Part shown: positions 37,237-46,558 of the stretch, one piece after another | How the letters are laid out: each line of letters opens with the position of its first letter | Numbering within the stretch: the first letter of the stretch is position 1 | Assembly: GCA_963711725.1 (NCBI GenBank) | Contig: CAVQFO010000023.1 | Coordinates: forward strand, 372,001-436,000 | Direction of reading: 5' to 3' | Source of the DNA: CAVQFO01 sp963711725 | GTDB lineage: Bacteria > Pseudomonadota > Gammaproteobacteria > Nitrococcales > Aquisalimonadaceae | DNA: 64,000 nucleotides | Notes under the pieces: model-generated | Told to the model about the DNA's origin: nothing | Database searches by the model: none | The model's input: only the letters and a program-made list of their open reading frames with translations | Translations under genes and position numbers: made by a program

Positions 37237-38117
37237 CAGCTCCAGGAACGATTCTGATCACGGGCTGCTCCAGCGGCATTGGATACGCGGCCGCCCACGC
37301 CCTGGCCAGCCGAGGCTACCGGGTCTTCGCCACCGCCCGCCGGGACGCGGATGTGGAACGCCTGGCATCCGAGGGCCTGGAGGCACTGCAGCTGGACGTC
37401 GCCGATCCGGCCTCCATCGAAGCCGCAGTGGCGGAGATTCTGGATCGAACCGACGGCCGGCTGGACGCCTTGTTCAACAATGCCGGCTACGGCCAGCCGG
37501 GCGCCGTTGAGGATCTGAGCCGCGACATGCTGCGCCGGCAATTCGAAACCAACCTGTTCGGCCCCCAGGAACTGACCAATAAGATTCTCCCCGCCATGCG
37601 CCGGCAGGGGCACGGCCGGATCATCTACAACAGCTCGGTGCTGGGGTTGACCGCCCTGCCCTACCGGGGCGCCTACAGTGCCAGCAAGTTCGCCATGGAA
37701 GGCTTGGTGGACACGCTGCGCATGGAGTTGCGCGGCTCCGGAATCCATGCAGCATTGATCGAACCGGGGCCCGTCACGAGCCTGTTCAGCCAGAACGCGT
37801 ACAAGGCCTTCCAGGCCAACATCGATCGGCAGCACAGTGCGCACCGGCAGGCCTACCATGCCCTGGACCGGAGACTATCCGGGCGGGGTAAACGCGCGCC
37901 CTTCAAACAAGGCCCCGATGCCGTGATCCGCCGGCTGGTTCATGCCCTGGAAAGCCCCCGGCCTCGGGCGCGGTATTACGTGACCAAGCCCACGTATCTG
38001 TTCGGGTTTCTTCGCCGAGTTTTGAGCACGGCGGCGTTGGACGCGGTGCTTCTCAAGAGCACGGCCTATGAGCGGGAACCGGTGGAAGAAACGACGGAGA
38101 CGGATTCGCGGCGATGA
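37233..38117 (+). CDS. Short-chain dehydrogenase/reductase
   Basis: 294 residues. Classical SDR: cofactor loop TGCSSGIG (about 11-18), NNAGYG, catalytic Ser in YNSSVLG and YSASK with Tyr and Lys (about 150-154). RR after FATA suggests NADP(H) preference. The C-terminus is extended by about 50 residues with an aromatic, Arg-rich part (YYVTKPTYLFGFLRRVL) that may touch membrane. The substrate is unknown. The stop codon lies inside a REP element. Confidence 0.88.
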   Translation: MTAPGTILITGCSSGIGYAAAHALASRGYRVFATARRDADVERLASEGLEALQLDVADPASIEAAVAEILDRTDGRLDALFNNAGYGQPGAVEDLSRDMLRRQFETNLFGPQELTNKILPAMRRQGHGRIIYNSSVLGLTALPYRGAYSASKFAMEGLVDTLRMELRGSGIHAALIEPGPVTSLFSQNAYKAFQANIDRQHSAHRQAYHALDRRLSGRGKRAPFKQGPDAVIRRLVHALESPRPRARYYVTKPTYLFGFLRRVLSTAALDAVLLKSTAYEREPVEETTETDSRR

Positions 38118-38169
38118 ACGCCGCTCCTACACCATGAACCGTTGTAGGAGCGGCGTTCACCGCCGCGAA
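38105..38169. repeat. REP pair (BIME) between the SDR gene and clpB
   Basis: TTCGCGGCGATGAACGCCGC and onward to CTCCTACA (38105-38131), facing its inverse TGTAGGAGCGGCGTTCACCG onward (38143-38169). The SDR stop codon TGA is within the first arm. It lies between convergent genes and may also act as a terminator. Confidence 0.85.
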
Positions 38170-38182
38170 CGATCGAAACGTC

Positions 38183-40783
38183 TCAGGCCACGGCCGTCTT
38201 CTTCGCGCCGGAGCGCTTGAACACGAACTCGTCGCCCTTGACGTCCACCTGGATCACATCGCCCGGCCCGAAACGCCCTTGAAGGATCTCCTGGGCCAGC
38301 GAGTTCTCCACCCGCGCCTGGATGACCCGCTTCAGCGGTCGCGCGCCATAGACCGGATCGAAGCCGGCTTCGGCGATCTTCTTCAGCGCGCCTTCGGTCA
38401 GCTCCAGGCCCATGTCCCGATCCGCCAGGCGGCGGTTGAGATACTGGCTCTGGATGCGGGCGATGGACAGGATCTGCTCCTGATCCAGCGGATGGAAGAC
38501 CACGATGTCGTCGATCCGGTTGACGAACTCGGGGCGGAAATGGGTGCCCACGATATCCATCACCGAATCCTTCATCTTTTCGTAGTTCTCCGCGCCGGCC
38601 ATCTCCTGAATGACCTCGGAGCCCAGGTTGGACGTCATGACGATCACGGTGTTGCGGAAGTCCACCGTTCGGCCATGGCTGTCGGTCAACCGGCCGTCGT
38701 CCAGCACCTGCAAGAGAATGTTGAACACGTCGGGATGGGCCTTTTCCACCTCATCCATCAGTACCACGGAGTAAGGCTTGCGACGCACGGCCTCGGTCAG
38801 ATAGCCGCCTTCCTCGTAGCCCACGTACCCGGGGGGCGCGCCCACCAGCCGGGCCACCGAATGCTTCTCCATGAATTCGGACATGTCGATACGAATCAGC
38901 GCCTCTTCAGTATCGAACAGGAAATTCGCCAGGGCCTTGCACAGCTCCGTCTTGCCCACGCCGGTGGGCCCCAGGAACAGGAACGAGCCATTGGGGCGGT
39001 TGGGGTCGGACAACCCCGCACGAGAGCGGCGGATGGCATTCGCCACGGCGGCGACGGCCTCGGTCTGGCCGATCACCCGCTTGCCGATTTCCTCCTCCAT
39101 GCGCAGCAGCTTGTCGCGCTCGCCCTCCAGCATCTTGGACACCGGAATACCGGTCCATTTCGAGACCACTTCCGCGATCTCTTCCTCGCCGACGCTGTTG
39201 CGCAGCAGCTTCATGTCATGCATCTCGGCCTGGGAGGCCATATCCAACTGGCGCTCGAGGTCCGGGATGCGCCCGTACTGAAGCTCGGACATGCGCCCCA
39301 GGTCGCCGGCGCGCCGGGCTGTTTCCAACTCCTGGCGGGCGCGCTCAAGGGCTTCCTTGATGTTGTGGGTCCCTTCCACCGCGGCTTTCTCGGAGTTCCA
39401 GATCTCTTCAAGGCTCCCGAATTCCGATTCCAGCTTCTCCACTTCGCTTTCGATGGCGTCAAGACGCTTCTTGGAAGCCTCGTCGGCCTCCTTTTTCAGC
39501 GCCTCGCGCTCGATCTTGAGCTGAATCAGGCGGCGTTCCAGCTTGTCCATTTCCTCCGGCTTGGAGTCGATCTCCATGCGGATTCGGCTGGCGGCCTCGT
39601 CGACCAGGTCGATGGCCTTGTCAGGGAGCTGCCGGTCGGTGATGTAGCGATGTGACAACGTGGCCGCGGCGACGATGGCCGGGTCCGTGATCTCCACGCC
39701 GTGGTGCACCTCGTAGCGCTCCTTGAGGCCACGCAGGATGGCAATGGTGTCCTCCACCGTGGGCTCGTCCACCAATACCTTCTGGAAACGGCGTTCCAGG
39801 GCGGCGTCCTTCTCGATGTACTTGCGGTACTCGTCCAGCGTGGTGGCGCCGATGCAGTGCAGCTCGCCGCGGGCCAGGGCCGGCTTCAGCATGTTGCCGG
39901 CGTCCATGGAGCCTTCGGCCTTGCCTGCACCGACGATCGTGTGGATCTCGTCGATGAACAGGATAATCTGGCCTTCCTGCTTGGCGAGGTCGTTCAGCAC
40001 GGCCTTGAGCCGCTCCTCGAACTCGCCGCGGAACTTGGCGCCGGCAATCAGGGCGCCCATATCCAGCGACAGCAGGCGCTTGTTTTTCAGGCCTTCGGGC
40101 ACGGCACCGTCGATAATGCGCTGGGCCAGCCCCTCGACGATGGCCGTCTTGCCGACGCCGGGTTCGCCGATCAGCACCGGATTGTTCTTGGTCCGGCGCT
40201 GCAGCACCTGCACGGTGCGGCGGATTTCGTCATCGCGGCCAATCACCGGATCCAGCTTGCCCTGCTCGGCCCGCTCGGTGAGATCGATAGTGTATTTCTC
40301 CAGCGCCTGGCGCTGGTCCTCGGCGTTGGGGTCGTCCACGGACTCGCCGCCGCGCATATCCTCCACGGCTTTTTCGATGGCGGCCTTGGCGGCGCCGGCC
40401 TTGCGCAGGAGTTCGCCCAGTTGACCCTTGTCGTCCACAGCGGCCAGCACGAAAAGCTCGCTGGAGATGTAGGCATCCTTACGCTGCTGGGCCAGCTTGT
40501 CCGTCTGGTTCAGCAACCGGCCCAGGTCGTTGGAAATGTGGACGTCGCCGCCGGCGCCCTCCACCGAAGGCAGGCGCTCCAGGGCCTCACCCAGTTGTGA
40601 GCGCAGGTAGTTGGTATTGGCGCCGGCCTGGGTCAGCAGATGGCGGACGCCGCCGCCCTCCTGATCCATCAGCGCGGTCATCAGGTGCACCGGTTCAATG
40701 AACTGGTGGTCACGGCCCACCGCCAAGCTTTGCGCATCCGCAAGGGCCATCTGGAACTTGGTCGTGAGTTTATCCATTCGCAT
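38183..40783 (-). CDS. clpB: ATP-dependent disaggregase ClpB
   Basis: 866 residues, full length. N-terminal double Clp-N domain (about 1-145), AAA1 with Walker A GEPGVGKTAIVEG and Walker B ILFIDEIHTIVG, the long coiled-coil middle domain (about 410-530), and AAA2 with GPTGVGKTELCKALA. ClpB works with DnaK to rescue aggregated protein after heat stress. The start MRMDKLTTKF follows GGGAG and matches ClpB homologues. The upstream region to 40930 would hold a heat-shock promoter; I see no sure sigma32 match. Confidence 0.97.
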   Translation of the reverse strand: MRMDKLTTKFQMALADAQSLAVGRDHQFIEPVHLMTALMDQEGGGVRHLLTQAGANTNYLRSQLGEALERLPSVEGAGGDVHISNDLGRLLNQTDKLAQQRKDAYISSELFVLAAVDDKGQLGELLRKAGAAKAAIEKAVEDMRGGESVDDPNAEDQRQALEKYTIDLTERAEQGKLDPVIGRDDEIRRTVQVLQRRTKNNPVLIGEPGVGKTAIVEGLAQRIIDGAVPEGLKNKRLLSLDMGALIAGAKFRGEFEERLKAVLNDLAKQEGQIILFIDEIHTIVGAGKAEGSMDAGNMLKPALARGELHCIGATTLDEYRKYIEKDAALERRFQKVLVDEPTVEDTIAILRGLKERYEVHHGVEITDPAIVAAATLSHRYITDRQLPDKAIDLVDEAASRIRMEIDSKPEEMDKLERRLIQLKIEREALKKEADEASKKRLDAIESEVEKLESEFGSLEEIWNSEKAAVEGTHNIKEALERARQELETARRAGDLGRMSELQYGRIPDLERQLDMASQAEMHDMKLLRNSVGEEEIAEVVSKWTGIPVSKMLEGERDKLLRMEEEIGKRVIGQTEAVAAVANAIRRSRAGLSDPNRPNGSFLFLGPTGVGKTELCKALANFLFDTEEALIRIDMSEFMEKHSVARLVGAPPGYVGYEEGGYLTEAVRRKPYSVVLMDEVEKAHPDVFNILLQVLDDGRLTDSHGRTVDFRNTVIVMTSNLGSEVIQEMAGAENYEKMKDSVMDIVGTHFRPEFVNRIDDIVVFHPLDQEQILSIARIQSQYLNRRLADRDMGLELTEGALKKIAEAGFDPVYGARPLKRVIQARVENSLAQEILQGRFGPGDVIQVDVKGDEFVFKRSGAKKTAVA

Positions 40784-40930
40784 AGGTCACAGCTCCCGGA
40801 GAGTTCGATTATTAACGGGGTTAATAAGGGCTATAAACTCCGATTCAATATGCTCATCGAAAAATCCTGCCCGCCCCGAACCCAATGGATTCACTATGCG
40901 CCCGATCCTGAAACAACCGCTTGACCAACG

Positions 40931-41683
40931 TCAACGAGCCAGCCAGGCCAAGGTCGCCATGCGCCCCGTCCGCGGGCCATCACGCCGATAGGAATAGAAA
41001 AGCCCTGGCTGGCCATAGGTGCAATACTCGCCGCCCCAAACGGCATCCACGTTCATGGCCCGCAGCCGGAGCCGCGCCAGTTCGTAAAGGTCGGCAAGCC
41101 AGCGTCCGGCCGGTGACGGGCGGAAGGCGGCGGCTGCGACCTGGCCCCAATCCAGAAAGGCATCCCGCACCTCCGCGCCCACTTCGAACACGTCCGGGCC
41201 AATGGCCGGGCCCAGCCAGGCCAGCACGTCGTCGCCCGGCGCGTCGAGCGCGGCCACCGCCGCTTCCAGCACACCGCCGGCCAAGCCGCGCCACCCGGCA
41301 TGGGCTACCGCGACCCGATCGCCCGTGCGATTGGTCAGCACCACGGGCATGCAGTCGGCCGTCAATACGGCGCAGACCGGGCCCGGCCGGTTCGTCCAAC
41401 TGGCGTCCGCTTGCCGGGGCTGCCCTCGCGTGGCTGCGCTTACCACACCGCAGCCGTGGACCTGCACCAGCCAGTCCGGCTCCTCGGCGAGCGCCAACCT
41501 CTCGGCGAGCCGGGCCCGGTTGCGGGCCACCGCATCCGCATCGTCACCCACGGACTCTGCCAGATTCAACGTGTCGTAGGGCGCCGCGCTGAAACCGCCC
41601 TGCCGGGTCGTGCTCACAACGCGCACACGCTCCGGCGCATCCCAGCGCGGGCGTATCAACCGCGGCTCTTTCGTATCCGTCAT
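40931..41683 (-). CDS. pgeF: Peptidoglycan editing factor PgeF (YfiH/LACC1 family)
   Basis: 250 residues. Cu/Zn-binding Cys-His set: VQVHGCGV, LTADCMPVV and HAGWRGLAGG, plus a C-terminal CTY. Family members act on purine nucleosides or, in E. coli, exclude wrong UDP-MurNAc-L-Ser from peptidoglycan. It overlaps rluD by 4 bp and lies upstream of clpB, a conserved order. Confidence 0.93.
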   Translation of the reverse strand: MTDTKEPRLIRPRWDAPERVRVVSTTRQGGFSAAPYDTLNLAESVGDDADAVARNRARLAERLALAEEPDWLVQVHGCGVVSAATRGQPRQADASWTNRPGPVCAVLTADCMPVVLTNRTGDRVAVAHAGWRGLAGGVLEAAVAALDAPGDDVLAWLGPAIGPDVFEVGAEVRDAFLDWGQVAAAAFRPSPAGRWLADLYELARLRLRAMNVDAVWGGEYCTYGQPGLFYSYRRDGPRTGRMATLAWLAR

Positions 41684-42645
41684 GACGCGGCGTCCCCGGC
41701 GTCGCGATGCGCTCGAAGAACTTCGAGCAGACGCTCCATATCCGCGGGCCGGGCGGCCTCCCAGCTCATCGTTTCCCCGGTCAGCGGGTGAACCAGGCCC
41801 AGACGGGCAGCGTGCAGGGCCTGGCGCTTCATGGCCCGTAGCCCAGCCCTTACCTCGTCGTTTGCTCCGGGCGGCAGAAGAACGCGGCCGCCGTAAACCG
41901 GGTCGCCAACGATGGGATGCCCGATATGGGCCATGTGTACCCGGATCTGATGGGTGCGCCCCGTCTCCAGCCGAACCCGCAACAAGGTGTGCGCGGGGAA
42001 GCGTTCCTGGATGCGGTAGTGGCTCACCGCCCGCTTGCCGGCGTCGACCACGGCCATACGCTTGCGATCCTTGGGATGCCGGCCTATGGGCGCGTCTACG
42101 TGGGCGCCCGCGGTGAAGGTCCCCGCCACCACCGCGTCGTACTCACGGCCCAGGCTGCGGTCCTGCAATTGGGCGACCAGCGCGGCATGAGCCTTCAGCG
42201 TGCGGGCGACGACCATGAGGCCGGAGGTATCCTTGTCCAGACGATGCACCAGGCCGGCCCTCGGCAGCACTTCCATGGCGGGGTCGTAGTGCAGCAGGGC
42301 GTTCTGGAGCGTACCCCGCCGGTTGCCGGCTCCCGGATGCACAACCAGGCCGGCGGGCTTGTTGATCACCAGCAGATGCTCGTCGGCGTAGACAATATCC
42401 AGATCCATTCGCTCAGGCTCGACCGGCACCTCCGGCTCGAGCTCCGCGGCCACGGCCACGGACTCGCCACCGCGAACCCGGTCCTTGGCGCGCATGGGTT
42501 TCCCGTCCACGGTTACGGCGCCGCCGCGGATCCACTGCTGGAGCCGGCTGCGGGAATAGTCCGGGAACAACTCCGCCAGGGCTTGGTCCAATCGGGCGCC
42601 CTCGCTGGATTCGGAAATCACGCCGGTCAAATGGACTTGGTTCAA
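41680..42645 (-). CDS. rluD: 23S rRNA pseudouridine synthase RluD
   Basis: 321 residues. N-terminal S4 RNA-binding domain (LDQALAELFPDYSRSRLQQW), then the RsuA/RluA catalytic core with the Asp in HRLDKDTSGLMVVA and KPAGLVVHPG. It makes pseudouridines in helix 69 of 23S rRNA (positions 1911, 1915, 1917 in E. coli). It is divergent from bamD, which is the usual arrangement and supports RluD over RluC. Confidence 0.95.
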   Translation of the reverse strand: MNQVHLTGVISESSEGARLDQALAELFPDYSRSRLQQWIRGGAVTVDGKPMRAKDRVRGGESVAVAAELEPEVPVEPERMDLDIVYADEHLLVINKPAGLVVHPGAGNRRGTLQNALLHYDPAMEVLPRAGLVHRLDKDTSGLMVVARTLKAHAALVAQLQDRSLGREYDAVVAGTFTAGAHVDAPIGRHPKDRKRMAVVDAGKRAVSHYRIQERFPAHTLLRVRLETGRTHQIRVHMAHIGHPIVGDPVYGGRVLLPPGANDEVRAGLRAMKRQALHAARLGLVHPLTGETMSWEAARPADMERLLEVLRAHRDAGDAAS

Positions 42646-42729
42646 CTCTCGCCTCGTCTACCGTTACGCCGGATGCTACCGCTGCTCTTTCCGGCTAGAA
42701 TGTGCGCTCGTTTTCAACAGGTTGTCGAC

Positions 42730-43521
42730 ATGCCGCGACTAAGTCTAATCGTCGTCCTGGTGCTGGTCCTCGCGGGCTGCGCCTCCAATGACCAGGACAC
42801 TTCCAATCTGGATCTGGGGAACCTGGAAGCCTATCGGCAGCAGGAGACCAACAAGAGCGCGAAAGATTTGTATGAGCAGGCCCAGGAGGACATGAAGGCC
42901 GGCGACTACAAGGCGGCGATCAACACCTACGAGAACCTCCAGGCCCGCTTCCCGTTCGGCACCTACGCAAAGCAGGCGCAGATCGGCATTATCTACGCCT
43001 ATTATAAGGATGAAGACATGGAATCCACCCTTGGGGCGGCGCAACGCTTCATCCGTCTTCATCCCACCGACAAGCGCGTGGCCTATGCCTACTACATGCG
43101 GGGAATGGCGAACATGAATCGCGGCCACGACCTGCTGAGCAATTTCTTCTCCATCGACCACAGCACACGCGACCCGCAACCGCTGGAGCAGGCCTTTTCG
43201 GACTTCAAGAAACTGGTGGCGAACTATCCGGACAGCGAGTACGCGCCGGATGCGCGCAAACGCATGGTGACGTTGCGCAACCAGGTGGCGGAACACGAAG
43301 TGGCGGTCGCCCGGTTCTACATGAAGCGCGAAGCCTACGTGGCCGCCGCCAATCGGGCCAAGGAGATCGTCGGAAAATACGATGGCACGCCCGCCGTCCG
43401 CGAAGCCCTCACCATCATGGCCGAGGCGTACAAAAAGCTGGGGCTGAAGGATCTTCGCAAAGACGTGCTGCGGGTGATCCGGATGAATTATCCGGACCAT
43501 CCACTGGCCAAGGGGGATTGA
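42730..43521 (+). CDS. bamD: Outer membrane assembly lipoprotein BamD
   Basis: 263 residues. Lipobox LAGC in MPRLSLIVVLVLVLAGCASN, then five TPR-like repeats (AKDLYEQAQEDMKAGDYKAA, NYPDSEYAPDARKRMVTL). BamD is the essential lipoprotein of the BAM complex that inserts outer membrane proteins. The frame is open far upstream, but the signal peptide fixes the start at 42730. It is divergent from rluD and followed by a REP pair. Confidence 0.96.
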   Translation: MPRLSLIVVLVLVLAGCASNDQDTSNLDLGNLEAYRQQETNKSAKDLYEQAQEDMKAGDYKAAINTYENLQARFPFGTYAKQAQIGIIYAYYKDEDMESTLGAAQRFIRLHPTDKRVAYAYYMRGMANMNRGHDLLSNFFSIDHSTRDPQPLEQAFSDFKKLVANYPDSEYAPDARKRMVTLRNQVAEHEVAVARFYMKREAYVAAANRAKEIVGKYDGTPAVREALTIMAEAYKKLGLKDLRKDVLRVIRMNYPDHPLAKGD

Positions 43522-43525
43522 ATGA

Positions 43526-43595
43526 TTCGCGGCGATGAGCGCCGCTCCTACGAAGCATTGCAGCCTGCTGTAGGAGCGGCGCTCATCGCCGCGAA
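43526..43595. repeat. REP pair (BIME) between bamD and glnB
   Basis: TTCGCGGCGATGAGCGCCGC with CTCCTAC (43526-43551), then the inverse GTAGGAGCGGCGCTCATCGC with CGCGAA (43570-43595). The best-conserved pair in the window, between convergent genes. Confidence 0.88.
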
Positions 43596-43611
43596 CAGTA
43601 CTCGAAGCGGC

Positions 43612-43950
43612 TCAGATGGCCTCGTCGTCCTCTTCGCCGGTCCGGATCCGCAGGGCCTTCTCCACCACCGTCACGAAGATCTTGCCGTCGCCGATCTTGC
43701 CGGTGCGCGAGGCGTTGGTGATGGCCTCCACACAACGATCCACCTGATCCTCGGGGACCACCAGTTCGACTTTCATCTTCGGCAGGAAATCCACGACGTA
43801 CTCGGCACCGCGATAGAGCTCGGTATGCCCTTTCTGGCGACCGAAGCCTTTCACCTCGGTCACCGTCATGCCGGTGATACCGATCTCCGACAAGGCCTCG
43901 CGAACGTCATCCAGTTTGAACGGCTTGATCACCGCCTCGACCTTTCTCAT
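43612..43950 (-). CDS. glnB: Nitrogen regulatory protein P-II (GlnB/GlnK)
   Basis: 112 residues, exactly PII size. T-loop GFGRQKGHTELYRGAEYVVDF carries the uridylylated Tyr51 (split as QKGHTELYRG), B-loop TGKIGDGKIFV is intact. PII senses ATP/ADP and 2-oxoglutarate and controls GlnE, NtrB or AmtB. No amtB is adjacent, so GlnB is favoured over GlnK, though the sequence alone does not settle it. RBS GGAGGAG. It lies 64 bp after sucD in the same direction, an unusual but plausible carbon-nitrogen grouping. Confidence 0.92.
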   Translation of the reverse strand: MRKVEAVIKPFKLDDVREALSEIGITGMTVTEVKGFGRQKGHTELYRGAEYVVDFLPKMKVELVVPEDQVDRCVEAITNASRTGKIGDGKIFVTVVEKALRIRTGEEDDEAI

Positions 43951-44014
43951 TCCGTTTCTCCTCCTTCGGCCGTCGCGAAGCCATGCCTCGCCCGGCGATG
44001 CGATACCTTGGTAG

Positions 44015-44887
44015 TCAGCCCGCGAAGAACTCGTTCATGCGCGTGCCGATCTCGGCCGGGGAGCGCACGATGGCGACGCCGGCATTCTCGAGCGCAGCGA
44101 ACTTGTCCTTGGCCGTGCCCTTGCCACCACTGATGATAGCGCCGGCGTGGCCCATACGCTTGCCCGGAGGGGCGGTCACGCCGGCGATATAAGCCACCAC
44201 CGGCTTGCGCACGTTGGCCTTGATGTACTCCGCCGCTTCTTCCTCGGCGGTACCGCCGATCTCGCCGACCATGACGATGCCCTTGGTCTGGCGGTCCGCC
44301 TCGAACATCTCCAGGCAGTTGATGAACGACAGGCCGTGGATCGGATCGCCGCCGATACCGACGCAGGTACTCTGGCCCAGGCCGATATCCGTGGTCTGCT
44401 TCACGGCCTCGTAGGTCAGCGTGCCGGAGCGGGACACAATGCCGATGGTGCCGGGCTTGTGGATATGGCCGGGCATGATGCCGATCTTGCATTCGCCCGG
44501 CGTGATCACGCCGGGGCAGTTGGGGCCGATCAGCTTGGCGTCGTAGTAATCGAGCGCAGCCTTGACCTTCAGCATGTCCAGCACGGGGATGCCTTCGGTG
44601 ATACAGGCGATGACGCTGATACCCGCTTCCGCGGCCTCCAGAATCGCGTCGGCCGCGAAGGCGGCGGGCACGTAAATCATGGTCGCATTGGCGCCGGTTT
44701 CGTCGACCGCGTCCTTGACGGTGTTGAACACCGGACGGTCCAGGTGGGTGTCGCCGCCGCGATTGGGCGTGACGCCGCCGACGATATTGGTGCCGTAGGC
44801 GATGCACTGCTCGGCGTGGAAGGTCCCTTGCTTGCCGGTGAAGCCCTGGACGATGACCTTCGTGTTCTTGTCTACCAGAATGCTCAT
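44015..44887 (-). CDS. sucD: Succinate-CoA ligase alpha subunit SucD
   Basis: 290 residues. CoA-binding Rossmann domain (VQGFTGKQGTFHAEQCI) and the phospho-His in MGHAGAIISGGKG (about residue 247). Catalyses succinyl-CoA to succinate with GTP/ATP formation in the TCA cycle. RBS GAGGAA. Follows sucC by 47 bp. Confidence 0.97.
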   Translation of the reverse strand: MSILVDKNTKVIVQGFTGKQGTFHAEQCIAYGTNIVGGVTPNRGGDTHLDRPVFNTVKDAVDETGANATMIYVPAAFAADAILEAAEAGISVIACITEGIPVLDMLKVKAALDYYDAKLIGPNCPGVITPGECKIGIMPGHIHKPGTIGIVSRSGTLTYEAVKQTTDIGLGQSTCVGIGGDPIHGLSFINCLEMFEADRQTKGIVMVGEIGGTAEEEAAEYIKANVRKPVVAYIAGVTAPPGKRMGHAGAIISGGKGTAKDKFAALENAGVAIVRSPAEIGTRMNEFFAG

Positions 44888-44934
44888 AGTCGATTCCTCG
44901 TTCGGTATGCCGTGACGTTGGCGATCTGTCGGGT

Positions 44935-46107
44935 TCAGGCGGCGCTAACGGCGCTGACCACTTTCTTGGCGCCGTCGGTGAGGTTTTCCGCCGTGATCAG
45001 ATCGAGGCCGCTGTTGTTGAGCAGCTCGTAGCCCTTTTCGACGTTCGTGCCTTCCAGGCGAACGACGACCGGCACGGTGATATCGACTTCCTTGACGGCA
45101 TTGATGATGCCTTCCGCGATCATGTCGCAGCGAACGATGCCGCCGAAGATGTTGACGAGGATGCCCTTGACGGAGGGACTGGAGAGAATGATTTTGAACG
45201 CCTCGGCCACGCGCTCCGCGTTGGTGCCGCCGCCCACGTCCAGGAAGTTGGCGGGTTCGCCGCCGTGCAACTTGATCAGGTCCATGGTCGCCATGGCCAG
45301 GCCCGCGCCGTTCACCATACAGCCGATGTTGCCGTCCAGGGTGATGTAGTTGAGGCCGTGCTCCGCAGCCTCAACCTCGGTTTCGTCTTCCTGGCTGACA
45401 TCGCGCATGTCGGCGATCTCGGGCTGACGACCCACCTCGATGGCGTTGTCGTCCACATTGATCTTGGCGTCCAGCGCCAGCAGTTCGCCCTGGCCGGTCA
45501 CGATCAGGGGATTGATCTCGATGAGGCTGAGATCCTTTTCCTGGAACAGCTTGAACAGGGCCGACATGATCTTGACCAGCTGCCCCACCTGCTTGCCTTC
45601 GAGACCGAGGCCGAAAGCCATCTGACGACACTGATAGGCCTGCAGGCCGGCGGCGGGGTTGACCTTCACATTGATGATCTTCTCGGGCTCGGTGGCGGCC
45701 ACTTCCTCGATATCCATGCCACCCGCGGCGGATCCCATGAACACCAACCGCTTGGACGCCCGATCCACCAGCGCGCCCAGATACAGCTCGCGCTGGATAT
45801 CCAGCCCTTCCTCGACCATCAGGGTATTGATGGGCAGCCCTTCCGGGCCAGTCTGGTGGGTACTGAGCCGACTCCCGAGCATGTCGCCCGCGTACTGCCG
45901 GACCTCGTCAGCGCTCTTGGCCAGCTTCACGCCGCCCGCCTTGCCTCGGCCACCGGCATGTACCTGCGCCTTGACCACCCAGACGCTGCCACCCAGCTTC
46001 TCCGCGGCTGCCACCGCTTCGTCGGCCGTTCGCACAACCACGCCGCGGGGAACCGGGATGTTGAACTGGGAAAACAGCTGCTTTGACTGGTACTCGTGAA
46101 GATTCAT
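44935..46107 (-). CDS. sucC: Succinate-CoA ligase beta subunit SucC
   Basis: 390 residues. ATP-grasp domain (MNLHEYQSKQLFSQFNIPV, VVKAQVHAGGRGKAGGVKLA) and C-terminal domain with GGGTNAERVAEAF and VNIFGGIVRCDMIAEGI. The start is set by GGGAGG; an upstream in-frame codon at 46140 lacks one. Forms the heterodimer or tetramer with SucD. Confidence 0.97.
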   Translation of the reverse strand: MNLHEYQSKQLFSQFNIPVPRGVVVRTADEAVAAAEKLGGSVWVVKAQVHAGGRGKAGGVKLAKSADEVRQYAGDMLGSRLSTHQTGPEGLPINTLMVEEGLDIQRELYLGALVDRASKRLVFMGSAAGGMDIEEVAATEPEKIINVKVNPAAGLQAYQCRQMAFGLGLEGKQVGQLVKIMSALFKLFQEKDLSLIEINPLIVTGQGELLALDAKINVDDNAIEVGRQPEIADMRDVSQEDETEVEAAEHGLNYITLDGNIGCMVNGAGLAMATMDLIKLHGGEPANFLDVGGGTNAERVAEAFKIILSSPSVKGILVNIFGGIVRCDMIAEGIINAVKEVDITVPVVVRLEGTNVEKGYELLNNSGLDLITAENLTDGAKKVVSAVSAA

Positions 46108-46283
46108 TCTGCCCAACCTCCCGATAAATTGAATGCGCATTCTCCATCAAACGAGGCCCCAAATCAAAAAGGCGCCGCAGCGCACAATCGGCGCTGAAAC
46201 CACCGATATCAGGCCCTTCACCCGCCACATAAACGGCTCTCCGCGCTTGCAAGAAACTCACCAAGCACCGAAACTATCGGGAA

Positions 46284-46523
46284 ATGATCCGATCCCTACT
46301 GATGATCGTACTGGTGGGCCTCGCCGCGTTCGGGCTGCGGGCGTTGTTGGCGTCCGCGCGAAAACCCTTGGAACACGGGGAACAGCCGACCGCCCGCGGA
46401 CGACAAACAGTGACACACGACACCGTTCGCTGTGCCCGCTGCGGCGTACACTTGCCCCAATCAGACGCCATCGAGCGCAACGGCCGGCACTATTGCTGCG
46501 AACAACATAGCCGGAACGCCTAG
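46284..46523 (+). CDS. PP0621-type small membrane/zinc protein
   Basis: 79 residues. One N-terminal membrane helix (MIRSLLMIVLVGLAAFGLRAL) and a C-terminal CxxC...HxxCC...H cluster (VRCARCGVHLPQSDAIERNG, HYCCEQH) that should bind zinc. Such PP0621-type proteins often precede pilS in Pseudomonas and relatives, and so does this one (36 bp). Function unknown. Confidence 0.82.
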   Translation: MIRSLLMIVLVGLAAFGLRALLASARKPLEHGEQPTARGRQTVTHDTVRCARCGVHLPQSDAIERNGRHYCCEQHSRNA

Positions 46524-46558
46524 CGCCTCAATAAGGACAAAACCTGCCGCGCGAACTC

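Noticed and set aside
41917..42729. Upstream extension of the bamD frame by 271 codons
   Set aside because: It runs antisense through rluD and would hide the lipoprotein signal that starts at 42730.
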